Positions 53,657 through 61,367 of a stretch of DNA of 61,367 nt are shown piece after piece (position 1 is the stretch's first letter; every line of letters begins with the position of its first letter). The notes beneath the pieces were generated by a model, which saw only the letters and a program-made list of their open reading frames with translations, made no database searches and had not been told where the DNA came from. Made by a program: the position numbers and the translations under genes. Origin of the DNA: Flavobacteriaceae bacterium (GTDB lineage: Bacteria; Bacteroidota; Bacteroidia; Flavobacteriales; Flavobacteriaceae). The stretch covers positions 1 to 61,367 of the forward strand of contig JAQXBT010000043.1 of the NCBI GenBank assembly GCA_029252265.1. The letters are read 5' to 3'.

Positions 53657-54146
53657 CATTTAAAAATTTTCCCAATCCAAAACGGCGAATCATTTTCTTT
53701 TCAAAATTCCAGAAAAACTGAAATTGTCCAAAAATCCAACCTAGCAAAACCAATAAAATTTGATAAAAAATTAAACTAATAACGACAAATAAAATCCAAT
53801 AGAGGATGGGATGTAAATTTTCTTTTGTGATTCCAATCAATTGAATAATGGGGCGCCCTACAACTACAGAAGAGGATCCTGTAATAGCAAAGACAATAAA
53901 AATCCTGATGAGTTCCCAACGTTGATTGACAACCCATCGAGATTCTACTTTATTGATAGCAAAAAGCACTACTTTTAATAAGATATAAAAGATAACCACA
54001 AAAGCAGGGATCGTAATATAGAGCGCATCAAAAGGCAGTGTTTTAGCCAATTTAAATGAACTATACCCGAGAGAAAATAGCCCAAGAATTGGAAACAATA
54101 GTTGCCAATTTTGTTTGATTTCCCACCTTGCTTTAAATGTCTTCAT
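53649..54146 (-). CDS. Membrane protein with internal duplication, unknown
   Basis: 165 aa with about four helices. Two copies of a similar unit can be seen: ARWEIKQNWQLLFPILGLFS (6-25) against SRWVVNQRWELIRIFIVFAI (69-88), each followed by a Gly-Ser-Ser-type turn and a second helix. The period is 63 residues. The C-terminus (NFEKKMIRRFGLGKF) is basic. The repeat suggests a two-fold symmetric membrane fold. Family not securely named. Confidence 0.7.
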   Translation of the reverse strand: MKTFKARWEIKQNWQLLFPILGLFSLGYSSFKLAKTLPFDALYITIPAFVVIFYILLKVVLFAINKVESRWVVNQRWELIRIFIVFAITGSSSVVVGRPIIQLIGITKENLHPILYWILFVVISLIFYQILLVLLGWIFGQFQFFWNFEKKMIRRFGLGKFLNES

Positions 54147-54190
54147 GCTTCAAATTTTGAAGCAAATATACTACATCTTAGGGTAAAAAA

Positions 54191-54826
54191 TTACTTTTTA
54201 CCAAACAGTCCACCAAGTAAACTGCCGAGACCACTTTTGCTCTTATTTCCACCAAGAACCATTCCAGTAACATCATCAATTACAGAGCCATCACCATCAG
54301 TATCGAGCATAGATTCTAAGAAACTTTGATTTTGATCTGAGGCGTTAGTTCCAATCAACCCTCCAAGAAGGCCTTGTATTCCACTAGATGAATTAACATT
54401 GCTTTGACGTTGTTGTTTGCCTAAGACTCCCATTAAAATTGGAGCTGCGACTTTTAAAATCTGTCCCACTGAACCAGCATCAATTCCAGATTTTTGACTT
54501 AAAGCATTTTGTACGTTACTTTGTTTATTTCCTAGTAAATGACCTAAGATTTTACCGCCATCATCCGAAACTGAATTAATATTTTCACCAGAAAATAAGC
54601 CACCAAGGTTGTCTAAGATACTTCCATCGTGTTTTTGAAGTGCCCCCATAATTCCTGAAGCGCCTTCACTCGAGTTGGCATTTCGTTTCATGGCTTGCAT
54701 CAATAGGGGCATTGCCATGGTAAGTAAATTAGAAGTTTTTGATTTTGATTGTCCTGTGTGACCGGACACGCCATTAATTAGTGATTTTCCGATATCACTG
54801 TTTAGTAGGTCTAGAATTCCTGACAT
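54191..54826 (-). CDS. DUF937 domain-containing protein
   Basis: 211 aa, low in charge and rich in Gly, Ser, Asn and Leu. DUF937 features: MSGILDLLNSDIGKSLINGV, ILGHLLGNKQSNVQNALSQ and VGQILKVAAPILMGVLGKQ. The tail has an acidic calcium-loop-like stretch (DTDGDGSVIDDVTG) and Gly-rich LGSLLGGLFGKK. The function of the family is unknown. Confidence 0.85.
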   Translation of the reverse strand: MSGILDLLNSDIGKSLINGVSGHTGQSKSKTSNLLTMAMPLLMQAMKRNANSSEGASGIMGALQKHDGSILDNLGGLFSGENINSVSDDGGKILGHLLGNKQSNVQNALSQKSGIDAGSVGQILKVAAPILMGVLGKQQRQSNVNSSSGIQGLLGGLIGTNASDQNQSFLESMLDTDGDGSVIDDVTGMVLGGNKSKSGLGSLLGGLFGKK

Positions 54827-54861
54827 ATAGATTTTTTAAGGGGTTAAAACGCCAATCTACA

Positions 54862-54893
54862 AAAAAAACCTTAACTAAAGTGTTAAGGTTTTG
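54862..54893 (-). terminator. Terminator of the serC-serA operon
   Basis: A perfect 11-base stem AAAACCTTAAC/GTTAAGGTTTT with a 6-base loop. On the minus strand it continues into eight T. It stands 24 bases after the serA stop codon. Confidence 0.85.
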
Positions 54894-54916
54894 ATAATCA
54901 GAATTTATGTTGAAGT

Positions 54917-55867
54917 TTATTTCAATATAGAAATAATTTGAGACGCTAATTCAGAACCTATTCGATCTTGCGCTTGATTAGTAGCTGCCCCAATATGAGG
55001 GGTTAAAGATATTTTTGGATTCATTAATATCTGAACTGCAGGAGATGGTTCGTTTTCAAAGGTATCTAAACCAGCAAATGATAGTTTGTTAGAATCAAGA
55101 GCTTCCACAAGCGCCACTTCATTGACCACACCTCCACGGGCCGCATTGACGAGAGCAGATCCGTCTTTCATAAGATCAAATTCTGGTTTGCCAATTACAA
55201 AATCTTTTTGTGCTGGCACATGTAAAGTGATAAAATCAGATTCTTTTAAAACGGTTTCTTTGGAGACTGTTTTGATCTCAAAATCAACAGTTTGACCATC
55301 ATAAAAAGAAAGTGATAGGGTAGTTTTTTCTAAAAATGGATCAAAAGCAATGACTTTCATCCCTAATCCTAAAGCCATTTTTGCAGTGGCTTGACCAATT
55401 CGACCAAAGCCAATTACACCTAAAGTTTTACCACGTAATTCAGTTCCTTTGGCATAGGCTTTTTTAAGGTTTTTAAATTTTGTATCTCCTTCTAAGGGCA
55501 TAGTTTTGTTTGAGTCGTATAAGAAACGAACTCCAGAAAATAAATGAGCGAATACCAATTCTGCTACCGATTCAGACGAAGCGGCTGGCGTATTAATAAC
55601 ACTTAATCCTTTTTCACGAGCGTACTCAACATCAATATTATCCATTCCAACACCACCTCTTCCGATGATTTTTAAACCTGGACAAGCATCAATAAGATCC
55701 TGTCTTACAGTGGTTGCACTTCTAACTAGAAGTGCGACGATGTTTTCGGTGTTGATGAAATTTTCTAATTGTTCTTGTGCTACAGTGGTCGTTAAGACTT
55801 CAAATCCAGCAGCGGTTAAATCGTCTATTCCACTTTGTGAAATTCCGTCATTTGCTAATATTTTCAT
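54917..55867 (-). CDS. serA: D-3-phosphoglycerate dehydrogenase
   Basis: First step of serine synthesis. The 316 aa are the compact form without an ACT or regulatory domain. The Rossmann loop GFGRIGQ is in LGVIGFGRIGQATAKMALG. The catalytic residues are Arg in NAARGGVVNE, Glu in DTFENEP and His in LTPHIGAAT. It starts four bases after serC, which supports a phosphoserine-pathway role over other 2-hydroxyacid dehydrogenases. Without an ACT domain, serine feedback inhibition is not expected. Confidence 0.9.
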   Translation of the reverse strand: MKILANDGISQSGIDDLTAAGFEVLTTTVAQEQLENFINTENIVALLVRSATTVRQDLIDACPGLKIIGRGGVGMDNIDVEYAREKGLSVINTPAASSESVAELVFAHLFSGVRFLYDSNKTMPLEGDTKFKNLKKAYAKGTELRGKTLGVIGFGRIGQATAKMALGLGMKVIAFDPFLEKTTLSLSFYDGQTVDFEIKTVSKETVLKESDFITLHVPAQKDFVIGKPEFDLMKDGSALVNAARGGVVNEVALVEALDSNKLSFAGLDTFENEPSPAVQILMNPKISLTPHIGAATNQAQDRIGSELASQIISILK

Positions 55868-55871
55868 TTTT

Positions 55872-56933
55872 TTATGCTTTTCGTTCTAGTTCACTCATAA
55901 CGTCTACTAAGGTTGCGACGCTTTCTAATGGCAATGCATTGTACATGGAGGCTCTGTAACCTCCAACACTTCTGTGACCATTTAAGCCGTTAATACCAGC
56001 TTCTTTCCACATGGCATCAAAAGTATCTTTTAATTTGTCATCGGTTAAAGAAAATGTGGCATTCATTGTCGACCGATCTGCCGTGGCAGCAAACCCTTTA
56101 AATAAAGGATTCAAATCAATTTCAGAATACATTAAACGTGCTTTTTTAAAATTTTCTTTTTCTATGGCTTCAATACCACCAATATTTTTTAACCACTCAA
56201 GTGTGAGCATCGACGTGTAAACGGCGAATACAGGTGGTGTATTGAACATGCTCTGCTTATCAATCTGTACTTTATAATCCATCATGGATGGAATTTTTCT
56301 GGATACTTTTCCAAGAATAGCTTCTTTAACGACTACAAGTGTTGTGCCTGCAGGTCCCATGTTTTTTTGAGCCCCTGCATAAATTAAATCAAATTTTGAA
56401 AAATCAAGGGTTCGAGAAAAAATATCACTACTCATATCACAAACTAATGGAATCTCTAATTTGGGAAACTCCTTTATTTGTGTTCCAAAAATGGTGTTGT
56501 TTGAAGTACAATGGAAATAATCAAGACCCGAAGGTACATTATATCCTTTGGGGATATAGTTAAAATTCGCCTCTTTAGAAGAAGCGACTTCAAGAACGTC
56601 TCCATAGAGCTTCGCTTCTTTAATTGCTTTATCACTCCAAGTTCCTGTATTTAGATAGGCAGCACGATTTTCTAATAAGTTTAATGCGGTTGCTAAAAAC
56701 TGTGTACTCGCTCCACCTTGAAGAAAGAGTGCTTTGTAGCCTTTTCCTTCTAATCCTAAAAGTTCGAGGGCCAGAGCGCTCGCATTTTCCATCACATCAA
56801 TAAAAGCTTTGCTACGGTGGGATATTTCAATTAATGAAAGACCATCATCAAAACTTAAAACTGCTTGGGCTGATTTTTCTAAAACTTCTTGAGGGAGGAC
56901 ACAAGGCCCTGCGCTAAAATTGTGTTTTTTCAT
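55872..56933 (-). CDS. serC: Phosphoserine aminotransferase
   Basis: PLP enzyme converting 3-phosphohydroxypyruvate to phosphoserine. The 353 aa begin HNFSAGPCVLP. EISHRSKAF, LFLQGGASTQF and the PLP Lys190 in YAGAQKNMGPAG follow. HRSVGGYRASMYNA is at the C-terminus. Forms a two-gene operon with serA. No serB is present in the window. Confidence 0.95.
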   Translation of the reverse strand: MKKHNFSAGPCVLPQEVLEKSAQAVLSFDDGLSLIEISHRSKAFIDVMENASALALELLGLEGKGYKALFLQGGASTQFLATALNLLENRAAYLNTGTWSDKAIKEAKLYGDVLEVASSKEANFNYIPKGYNVPSGLDYFHCTSNNTIFGTQIKEFPKLEIPLVCDMSSDIFSRTLDFSKFDLIYAGAQKNMGPAGTTLVVVKEAILGKVSRKIPSMMDYKVQIDKQSMFNTPPVFAVYTSMLTLEWLKNIGGIEAIEKENFKKARLMYSEIDLNPLFKGFAATADRSTMNATFSLTDDKLKDTFDAMWKEAGINGLNGHRSVGGYRASMYNALPLESVATLVDVMSELERKA

Positions 56934-57037
56934 TTGATTTTTGGTGTCTGTGCTAGTTGCAAATTAATGTAAAATAATCAAGCTGTAAAGGTCTGAATTT
57001 ATTAAAGATAATTAAATATCAAAATGCTAATATTATG

Positions 57038-58099
57038 TTATATTATTAACAAAAATTCAACAGTATCAATCCCATCCGCATAATCTTCTAATTGCGGGGT
57101 TTGTGTGCTTCCAAAAGGAAGGTGGTGCGCTAATAAGTTATTAGAAACAATGCACTGGATTTTATCGGCATCGGCATTTAATTTAGCGGTCAACGATTCT
57201 AAGGTTTCATAATGTTCATAAAAAAGGGTGGCGATAGGAGAGGCGTAGCTGGAATCTTCCTTGAGCATTAAAAACCCATTTTCAAGCATTTTAAACTCAC
57301 TCATCAAGTAAACAGCCTTATTGTAATCGTAATTATTAGCATATTTTGCGCCATTGATAATCGGGTGCCAGTGATACATCGCTTCAAAAAAGGCGTCAAA
57401 GTTATAGTCTTTTGGAACCAACAATTTAGAGACACTTCGGCAGCCCAATCCGTAATATTGAAAAATATCATTGGACAGTTGCATTAAATCTTTTTTGGAC
57501 TCCTCGCCAGTTAAGATCGCTAACGAATTTCTGTTTTTCCGAATGATCGATGGTTTATCCTTAAAATAGTATTCAAAATAACGCGCTGTATTGTTGCTAC
57601 CAGTAGCAATTACGGCATCAAATCCTTCTATTTTTTGTTCTAAGAAAGACACCTTATCTTTCAGTTCTGGAGCGACTTTGGTTAAATAAAGGACTAAAAA
57701 CGGTAAAAGGTGTTTGTCATTGGAGGATTGTTTGATGATAATTTCATGGTTACAAATCAACGCACATAAAAAATCATGAAAGCCGACAAGTGGAATGTTT
57801 CCTGCCATAATAATGGCTACTTTTTTTGGGGAAGCAGATTCAAAAGTATAGTTAGACACCCAGTTGGTTAACGGTTCTGTTCGCAAAAGTTTTGCCCAAT
57901 TTTCAATCGCAAACATCATATTTGAGGTCGAAAACCACCCGTTGTGTTCTTTTGATACTTTAATTTGATGCAAGAATCCATCAAAAAACAAATCGTTGAA
58001 ACGTACAGAATCGTTTTTTTTGGTTGATTCTGTTGTGAATTGACTTAAAAAACGCCCTAATTCATTTAATGCCGTAATTGTACTTGTTTTGTGATCCAT
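57038..58099 (-). CDS. LuxC-type acyl-CoA reductase family protein
   Basis: 353 aa of the aldehyde-dehydrogenase-like fold that reduces acyl-CoA. Visible: VAIIMAGNIPLVGFHDFL, IATGSNNTARYFEYYFK, and FQYYGLGCRSVSKLLVP with the probable catalytic Cys220. LuxC makes fatty aldehydes for luminescence, but no lux genes are nearby, so another role (for example lipid or polyketide aldehydes) is likely. It is divergent from a ferredoxin gene, a possible electron link; this is inference. Confidence 0.82.
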   Translation of the reverse strand: MDHKTSTITALNELGRFLSQFTTESTKKNDSVRFNDLFFDGFLHQIKVSKEHNGWFSTSNMMFAIENWAKLLRTEPLTNWVSNYTFESASPKKVAIIMAGNIPLVGFHDFLCALICNHEIIIKQSSNDKHLLPFLVLYLTKVAPELKDKVSFLEQKIEGFDAVIATGSNNTARYFEYYFKDKPSIIRKNRNSLAILTGEESKKDLMQLSNDIFQYYGLGCRSVSKLLVPKDYNFDAFFEAMYHWHPIINGAKYANNYDYNKAVYLMSEFKMLENGFLMLKEDSSYASPIATLFYEHYETLESLTAKLNADADKIQCIVSNNLLAHHLPFGSTQTPQLEDYADGIDTVEFLLII

Positions 58100-58101
58100 T
58101 A

Positions 58102-58145
58102 TTTGTGTAACCGCTTTTTTGGAGTTATTTTTGCTTGCAAATTTA
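58102..58145. promoter_or_regulatory. Overlapping divergent promoters, acyl-CoA reductase / ferredoxin
   Basis: For the ferredoxin: TTTG at 58102-58105 and TATTTTTG at 58126-58133 with a 20-base spacer. For the reductase on the minus strand: TAAATTTG at 58138-58145. The two -7 elements are 4 bases apart, so polymerases would compete for the 69-base gap. Confidence 0.55.
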
Positions 58146-58150
58146 AGTAA

Positions 58151-58519
<369 letters not shown>

Positions 58520-58535
58520 TTTTATATTTTTTATA

Positions 58536-58569
58536 TAAAAAAAGCCACGCAATTTGCATGGCTTTTTAT
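58536..58569. terminator. Bidirectional terminator between ferredoxin and TonB receptor genes
   Basis: A run of A, the stem AGCCACGCAA against TTGCATGGCT (one C-A mismatch on the plus strand, a G-U pair on the minus strand), then a run of T. It lies between convergent gene ends. Confidence 0.75.
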
Positions 58570-58591
58570 TTGTACTCGTTTTAGCTATCGA

Positions 58592-61258
58592 CTAGAACTT
58601 GTAGTTTAAAGATAAATTAAACATCGTTCCTAATTGGCTAAAGTGAGAACCATCGTATGTCATTTGAGAATAACGTTGGTTAAACGTAATGGCATTAGAT
58701 TCGTTCTGGAGTTGAGTTAACCCTGAAGACGTAAGCCTTGTGTCATTAATAATTGCTTGTCCAGCAATGTTTTCTGCTTTAAATTCCCATTCAGGTAATA
58801 TGTTAAACAAGTTATTTACATTAAAAGCAATGGTTAATTTATCAGTCGCATTAAAATTGATTGCTAGATCTGTAATTACTTTAGGTATAAACTCAGTTCT
58901 TAAGTTCTCACTCATAAATTTTTGCTTGAACGTTGTTTTACCGAAATAGGTGTTGTTTAAAGAAACACCAAACTTATCTAAATCATAATTAGCCCCTAAA
59001 ATCCATTTAGTTTTTGGTCTTGAGGTAAACATTAATGCTAAATTAGATCGGTCAAGAACATCATATTCTGCTCCTTCAACGACAATTGTAGGAACATCCT
59101 CTGTGTTTTTGTTTTCAATCGTATAGTTTCCAGAAAGATTTAATGCTAATTTACCAGCTCCCAATTCAATATTTGAAATACCTGAAACAAAATCAATCCC
59201 AGAAGTAGTGGTATCAAAACCATTGATGAAAAACTGATTTTTCCCAATTTGGTTTGTATAGATAACTCTGTCCATAACATCAATCTTGTAGTAATCAACA
59301 GTAAAGCTTACATTTTTGGATAATTTACCACCCAAACCAACTGTAAAGTTTGTTGATTTTTCTGGCGTTAATTTAGGAATTCCTAACTCTCTCGCTTTAG
59401 GAGATACGTTATTAACTAAACCAACCACATCAATTCCTCCACCATCAGCAAAAGAATATTGAGATTTTTCAGTATATATTTGGTGTAAGCTAGGCGCTCT
59501 AAATCCTGAAGAAACAGAACCTCTCATTGTAATTTTGTCTGATAGTTTGTAACGAGAGCTAAGCTTGTAAACAAACGTATCTCCAAAATCAGAGTAATTC
59601 TCACTACGTACGGTACCGCTTAATAAAAAATCTTCAGATACATCATAATCTAAACTGAAATATGCACCTAAGTTGTATCTATTAAATATCCCCGAGTTTT
59701 TAATATCATTTCCTGAAAACGAATCAGATCCACCACCTTCATAAGAAGATACTTTTCCTGCGATGACTTCAAAGTTTTCATTTCTGAACTCTGCACCCAT
59801 ACCAATACTAACTTTATCAGAAAGAAGTTTAGAAACATCTAAATTTCCAACGACATGACTAAAAGCAGTTCCACCCGGATCAAAACTTGTAGGACTTAAT
59901 GCTTGGTAATCCTCACTAGCGTTATGAGAATTGTTTACTTTGTAGGTTTGTTTGTTACCACCAAAAGTAATACTTCCGTCCACATTCCATTCGTTAACCG
60001 TTTTTCTAATTCCCACAGTGGCATTATAATCGTTTAATACCCCTTCGAAAGTTGGAACATACCCATCAAATCCACCTGCTTCATCAGATGGGAATAAATC
60101 TGTTAAATAAGCTAAATCGCCTGTTGCGACTTTCCAATATGGAGTTCTGTAATTTGCAAAACTATTTACTTTTTTAAATACATAAGCAGCATTAAAATAT
60201 AATTCTGCTTCATCAGATAAATCATAACCTCCGTTAATTAAGAACTTAGATGCAACGGTTTCTGGAGATCCATTAATGTTTCCCGCATCTGGTTTTCTTG
60301 ATAAAAACTCTCTAACTTGGTCAATATTAGCTCCAAATCCTGTTCCACCATCAGCTTCTCCCAGTGCACTTACCATTCCAGGTCTGTTTGCTAATCCAAC
60401 TTTAGAAAAGTCAATCGTATAATTAACATACCCTTTATCGTCACCAATAGAAGATCCATTATTGATACTTACGCCAATCATGTCGCCATCGCCTTCAGAA
60501 GTTGTTCCTGCTCTTAAAGTTGCAGAACCTTCGCTAGCATTATCTTTTAGTATAATATTGATAACACCTGCGATGGCATCAGAACCATACTGTGCAGATG
60601 CGCCATCTCTTAATACCTGTATGCTTTTAATTGCATCAATTGGAATTGCAGAGATATCTGTTCCTGTTTCACCACGTCCTGGAGAATCTTGTGTGTACAG
60701 TAATGCACTCACGTTTTTACGTTTTCCATTAATTAAAACAAGTGTTCTACTAGGTCCCATGTTTCTGATTTCATACGGATCTAATAAAGAAGTCGCATCG
60801 TTCACTGGCGTTTGAACCGTGTTAAATGATGGAATTCTAAATTGTAATGCTTTGTCAAAGGTTGCTTGACCTGTTCTAGAAAGCTCTTTTGCTTGTAAAA
60901 CATCCACTGGAAGTGGTGAGTTTGCATTACTTCGAGGCGCTGTACGCGACCCTACTAGGATTACTTCATCAAGTGAAGATCCATCTTTTAAAGTTGCATT
61001 TACAACAGATTGATTTCCGACTGCAATTTCTAACGTTTCAAATCCAACATAACTAAATACTAAAGTAGCATTTGAGCCTGCGTTAATTTGATAGTTTCCA
61101 TCAAAGTCAGAGATTGCTCCATTACTCGTGCCTTTTTCAATGACATTAACCCCTGTTATAGGCGTGCCATCGGTACCCAAAACCTTACCAGTAATGCTTT
61201 GAGCAGTTGCAAAATTGATGCTAACAAACGCTAGCAACAGAATGTAATAATTTTTCAT
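58592..61258 (-). CDS. TonB-dependent outer membrane receptor with carboxypeptidase-regulatory-like domain
   Basis: 888 aa. A signal peptide (YYILLLAFVSINFATAQ) is followed by the beta-sandwich domain typical of Bacteroidota receptors (SITGKVLGTDGTPITGVNVI, SDFDGNYQINAG). The plug domain follows, with NMGPSRTLVLINGKR and IQVLRDGASAQYGSDAIAGV. Then comes a 22-strand-type barrel ending FNLSLNYKF with a C-terminal aromatic. The substrate is not predictable: no susD partner gene is seen downstream or in the window. TATATTTG on the coding strand at 61288-61295 is a candidate -7 element. Its plug and barrel pattern is closer to the TonB receptor/siderophore type than to SusC. Confidence 0.93.
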   Translation of the reverse strand: MKNYYILLLAFVSINFATAQSITGKVLGTDGTPITGVNVIEKGTSNGAISDFDGNYQINAGSNATLVFSYVGFETLEIAVGNQSVVNATLKDGSSLDEVILVGSRTAPRSNANSPLPVDVLQAKELSRTGQATFDKALQFRIPSFNTVQTPVNDATSLLDPYEIRNMGPSRTLVLINGKRKNVSALLYTQDSPGRGETGTDISAIPIDAIKSIQVLRDGASAQYGSDAIAGVINIILKDNASEGSATLRAGTTSEGDGDMIGVSINNGSSIGDDKGYVNYTIDFSKVGLANRPGMVSALGEADGGTGFGANIDQVREFLSRKPDAGNINGSPETVASKFLINGGYDLSDEAELYFNAAYVFKKVNSFANYRTPYWKVATGDLAYLTDLFPSDEAGGFDGYVPTFEGVLNDYNATVGIRKTVNEWNVDGSITFGGNKQTYKVNNSHNASEDYQALSPTSFDPGGTAFSHVVGNLDVSKLLSDKVSIGMGAEFRNENFEVIAGKVSSYEGGGSDSFSGNDIKNSGIFNRYNLGAYFSLDYDVSEDFLLSGTVRSENYSDFGDTFVYKLSSRYKLSDKITMRGSVSSGFRAPSLHQIYTEKSQYSFADGGGIDVVGLVNNVSPKARELGIPKLTPEKSTNFTVGLGGKLSKNVSFTVDYYKIDVMDRVIYTNQIGKNQFFINGFDTTTSGIDFVSGISNIELGAGKLALNLSGNYTIENKNTEDVPTIVVEGAEYDVLDRSNLALMFTSRPKTKWILGANYDLDKFGVSLNNTYFGKTTFKQKFMSENLRTEFIPKVITDLAINFNATDKLTIAFNVNNLFNILPEWEFKAENIAGQAIINDTRLTSSGLTQLQNESNAITFNQRYSQMTYDGSHFSQLGTMFNLSLNYKF

Positions 61259-61367
61259 TTGTGTTAATTATTTTAAAATTAGTTAAACAAATATACTTTA
61301 ATTATAATTAACATATATTGAATGGATTTATAAACAAATAATAAAATTTAATATAAACTCCTTTTAA

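Noticed and set aside
57038-58099. A bioluminescence (lux) locus
   Set aside because: Only a LuxC-like reductase is present, and no luciferase or LuxD/E genes appear.
58592-61258. A polysaccharide utilisation locus (SusC/SusD)
   Set aside because: There is no susD-like gene, no glycoside hydrolase and no sensor nearby. The receptor stands alone and looks like a general TonB receptor.

Overview
The window is AT-rich chromosomal DNA from a member of the Flavobacteriaceae (Bacteroidota). Four things point there. First, gldI, a gliding-motility lipoprotein gene, is present. Second, there is a TonB-dependent receptor with the Bacteroidota N-terminal carboxypeptidase-regulatory-like domain. Third, many lipoprotein signals are of the SxxC type. 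Fourth, the promoter motif TAnnTTTG recurs upstream of starts that lack a Shine-Dalgarno sequence. Almost all of the window is dense, ordinary housekeeping sequence. I saw no rRNA, tRNA, CRISPR array, prophage or classical insertion sequence.

Layout. 1-4.9 kb: dipeptidase pepD, two peptidyl-prolyl isomerase lipoproteins (a cyclophilin-FKBP fusion and GldI), a DHH phosphoesterase and ndk. 4.9-6.7 kb: recF with a lipoprotein gene and a DUF721 gene. 6.8-13.2 kb (+): TPR protein, ribH, two small membrane proteins, mutL, two rhomboid proteases and a membrane-anchored endonuclease/exonuclease/phosphatase-fold protein. 13.2-19.9 kb (-): parA-parB-DUF5683-dapB-lepB-WbqC-DUF6122, preceded by a second parA paralogue whose 3' end looks frameshifted. 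20-24.4 kb (-): udk, divIC-like gene and both methylmalonyl-CoA mutase subunits in overlapping order. 24.5-35.8 kb: trxB, pheT, OmpA-like lipoprotein, glycosyltransferase, a PD-(D/E)xK protein, holA, polyphosphate glucokinase-like gene, a TlpA-like lipoprotein and mnmE.

35.8-36.9 kb is the one clear accessory spot. An approximately 1-kb insertion lies against the 3' end of a flavin reductase gene. It is bounded by an imperfect 40-bp direct repeat that duplicates that gene's last codons. Inside it is a perfect 22-bp inverted repeat around two overlapping small genes, one of them a DUF2335-like membrane protein.

36.8-42.8 kb (-) is a tight phenylalanine/tyrosine catabolic operon: homogentisate dioxygenase, 4-hydroxyphenylpyruvate dioxygenase, aromatic amino acid hydroxylase, fumarylacetoacetase and flavin reductase. 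An Lrp/AsnC regulator is divergent from it. It would take Phe and Tyr to fumarate and acetoacetate, but no maleylacetoacetate isomerase is in the window. 44-61 kb: a large FAD/Fe-S dehydrogenase with a TauE/SafE transporter, a pyrR-pyrB-rnz cluster, a LolD-type ATPase, msrA, several small membrane proteins, serC-serA, a LuxC-type acyl-CoA reductase divergent from a ferredoxin, and the TonB-dependent receptor.

The two places most worth checking are the 1-kb inverted-repeat cassette and the out-of-frame tail of the second parA. All function names come from motif and sequence recognition; no database search was run.
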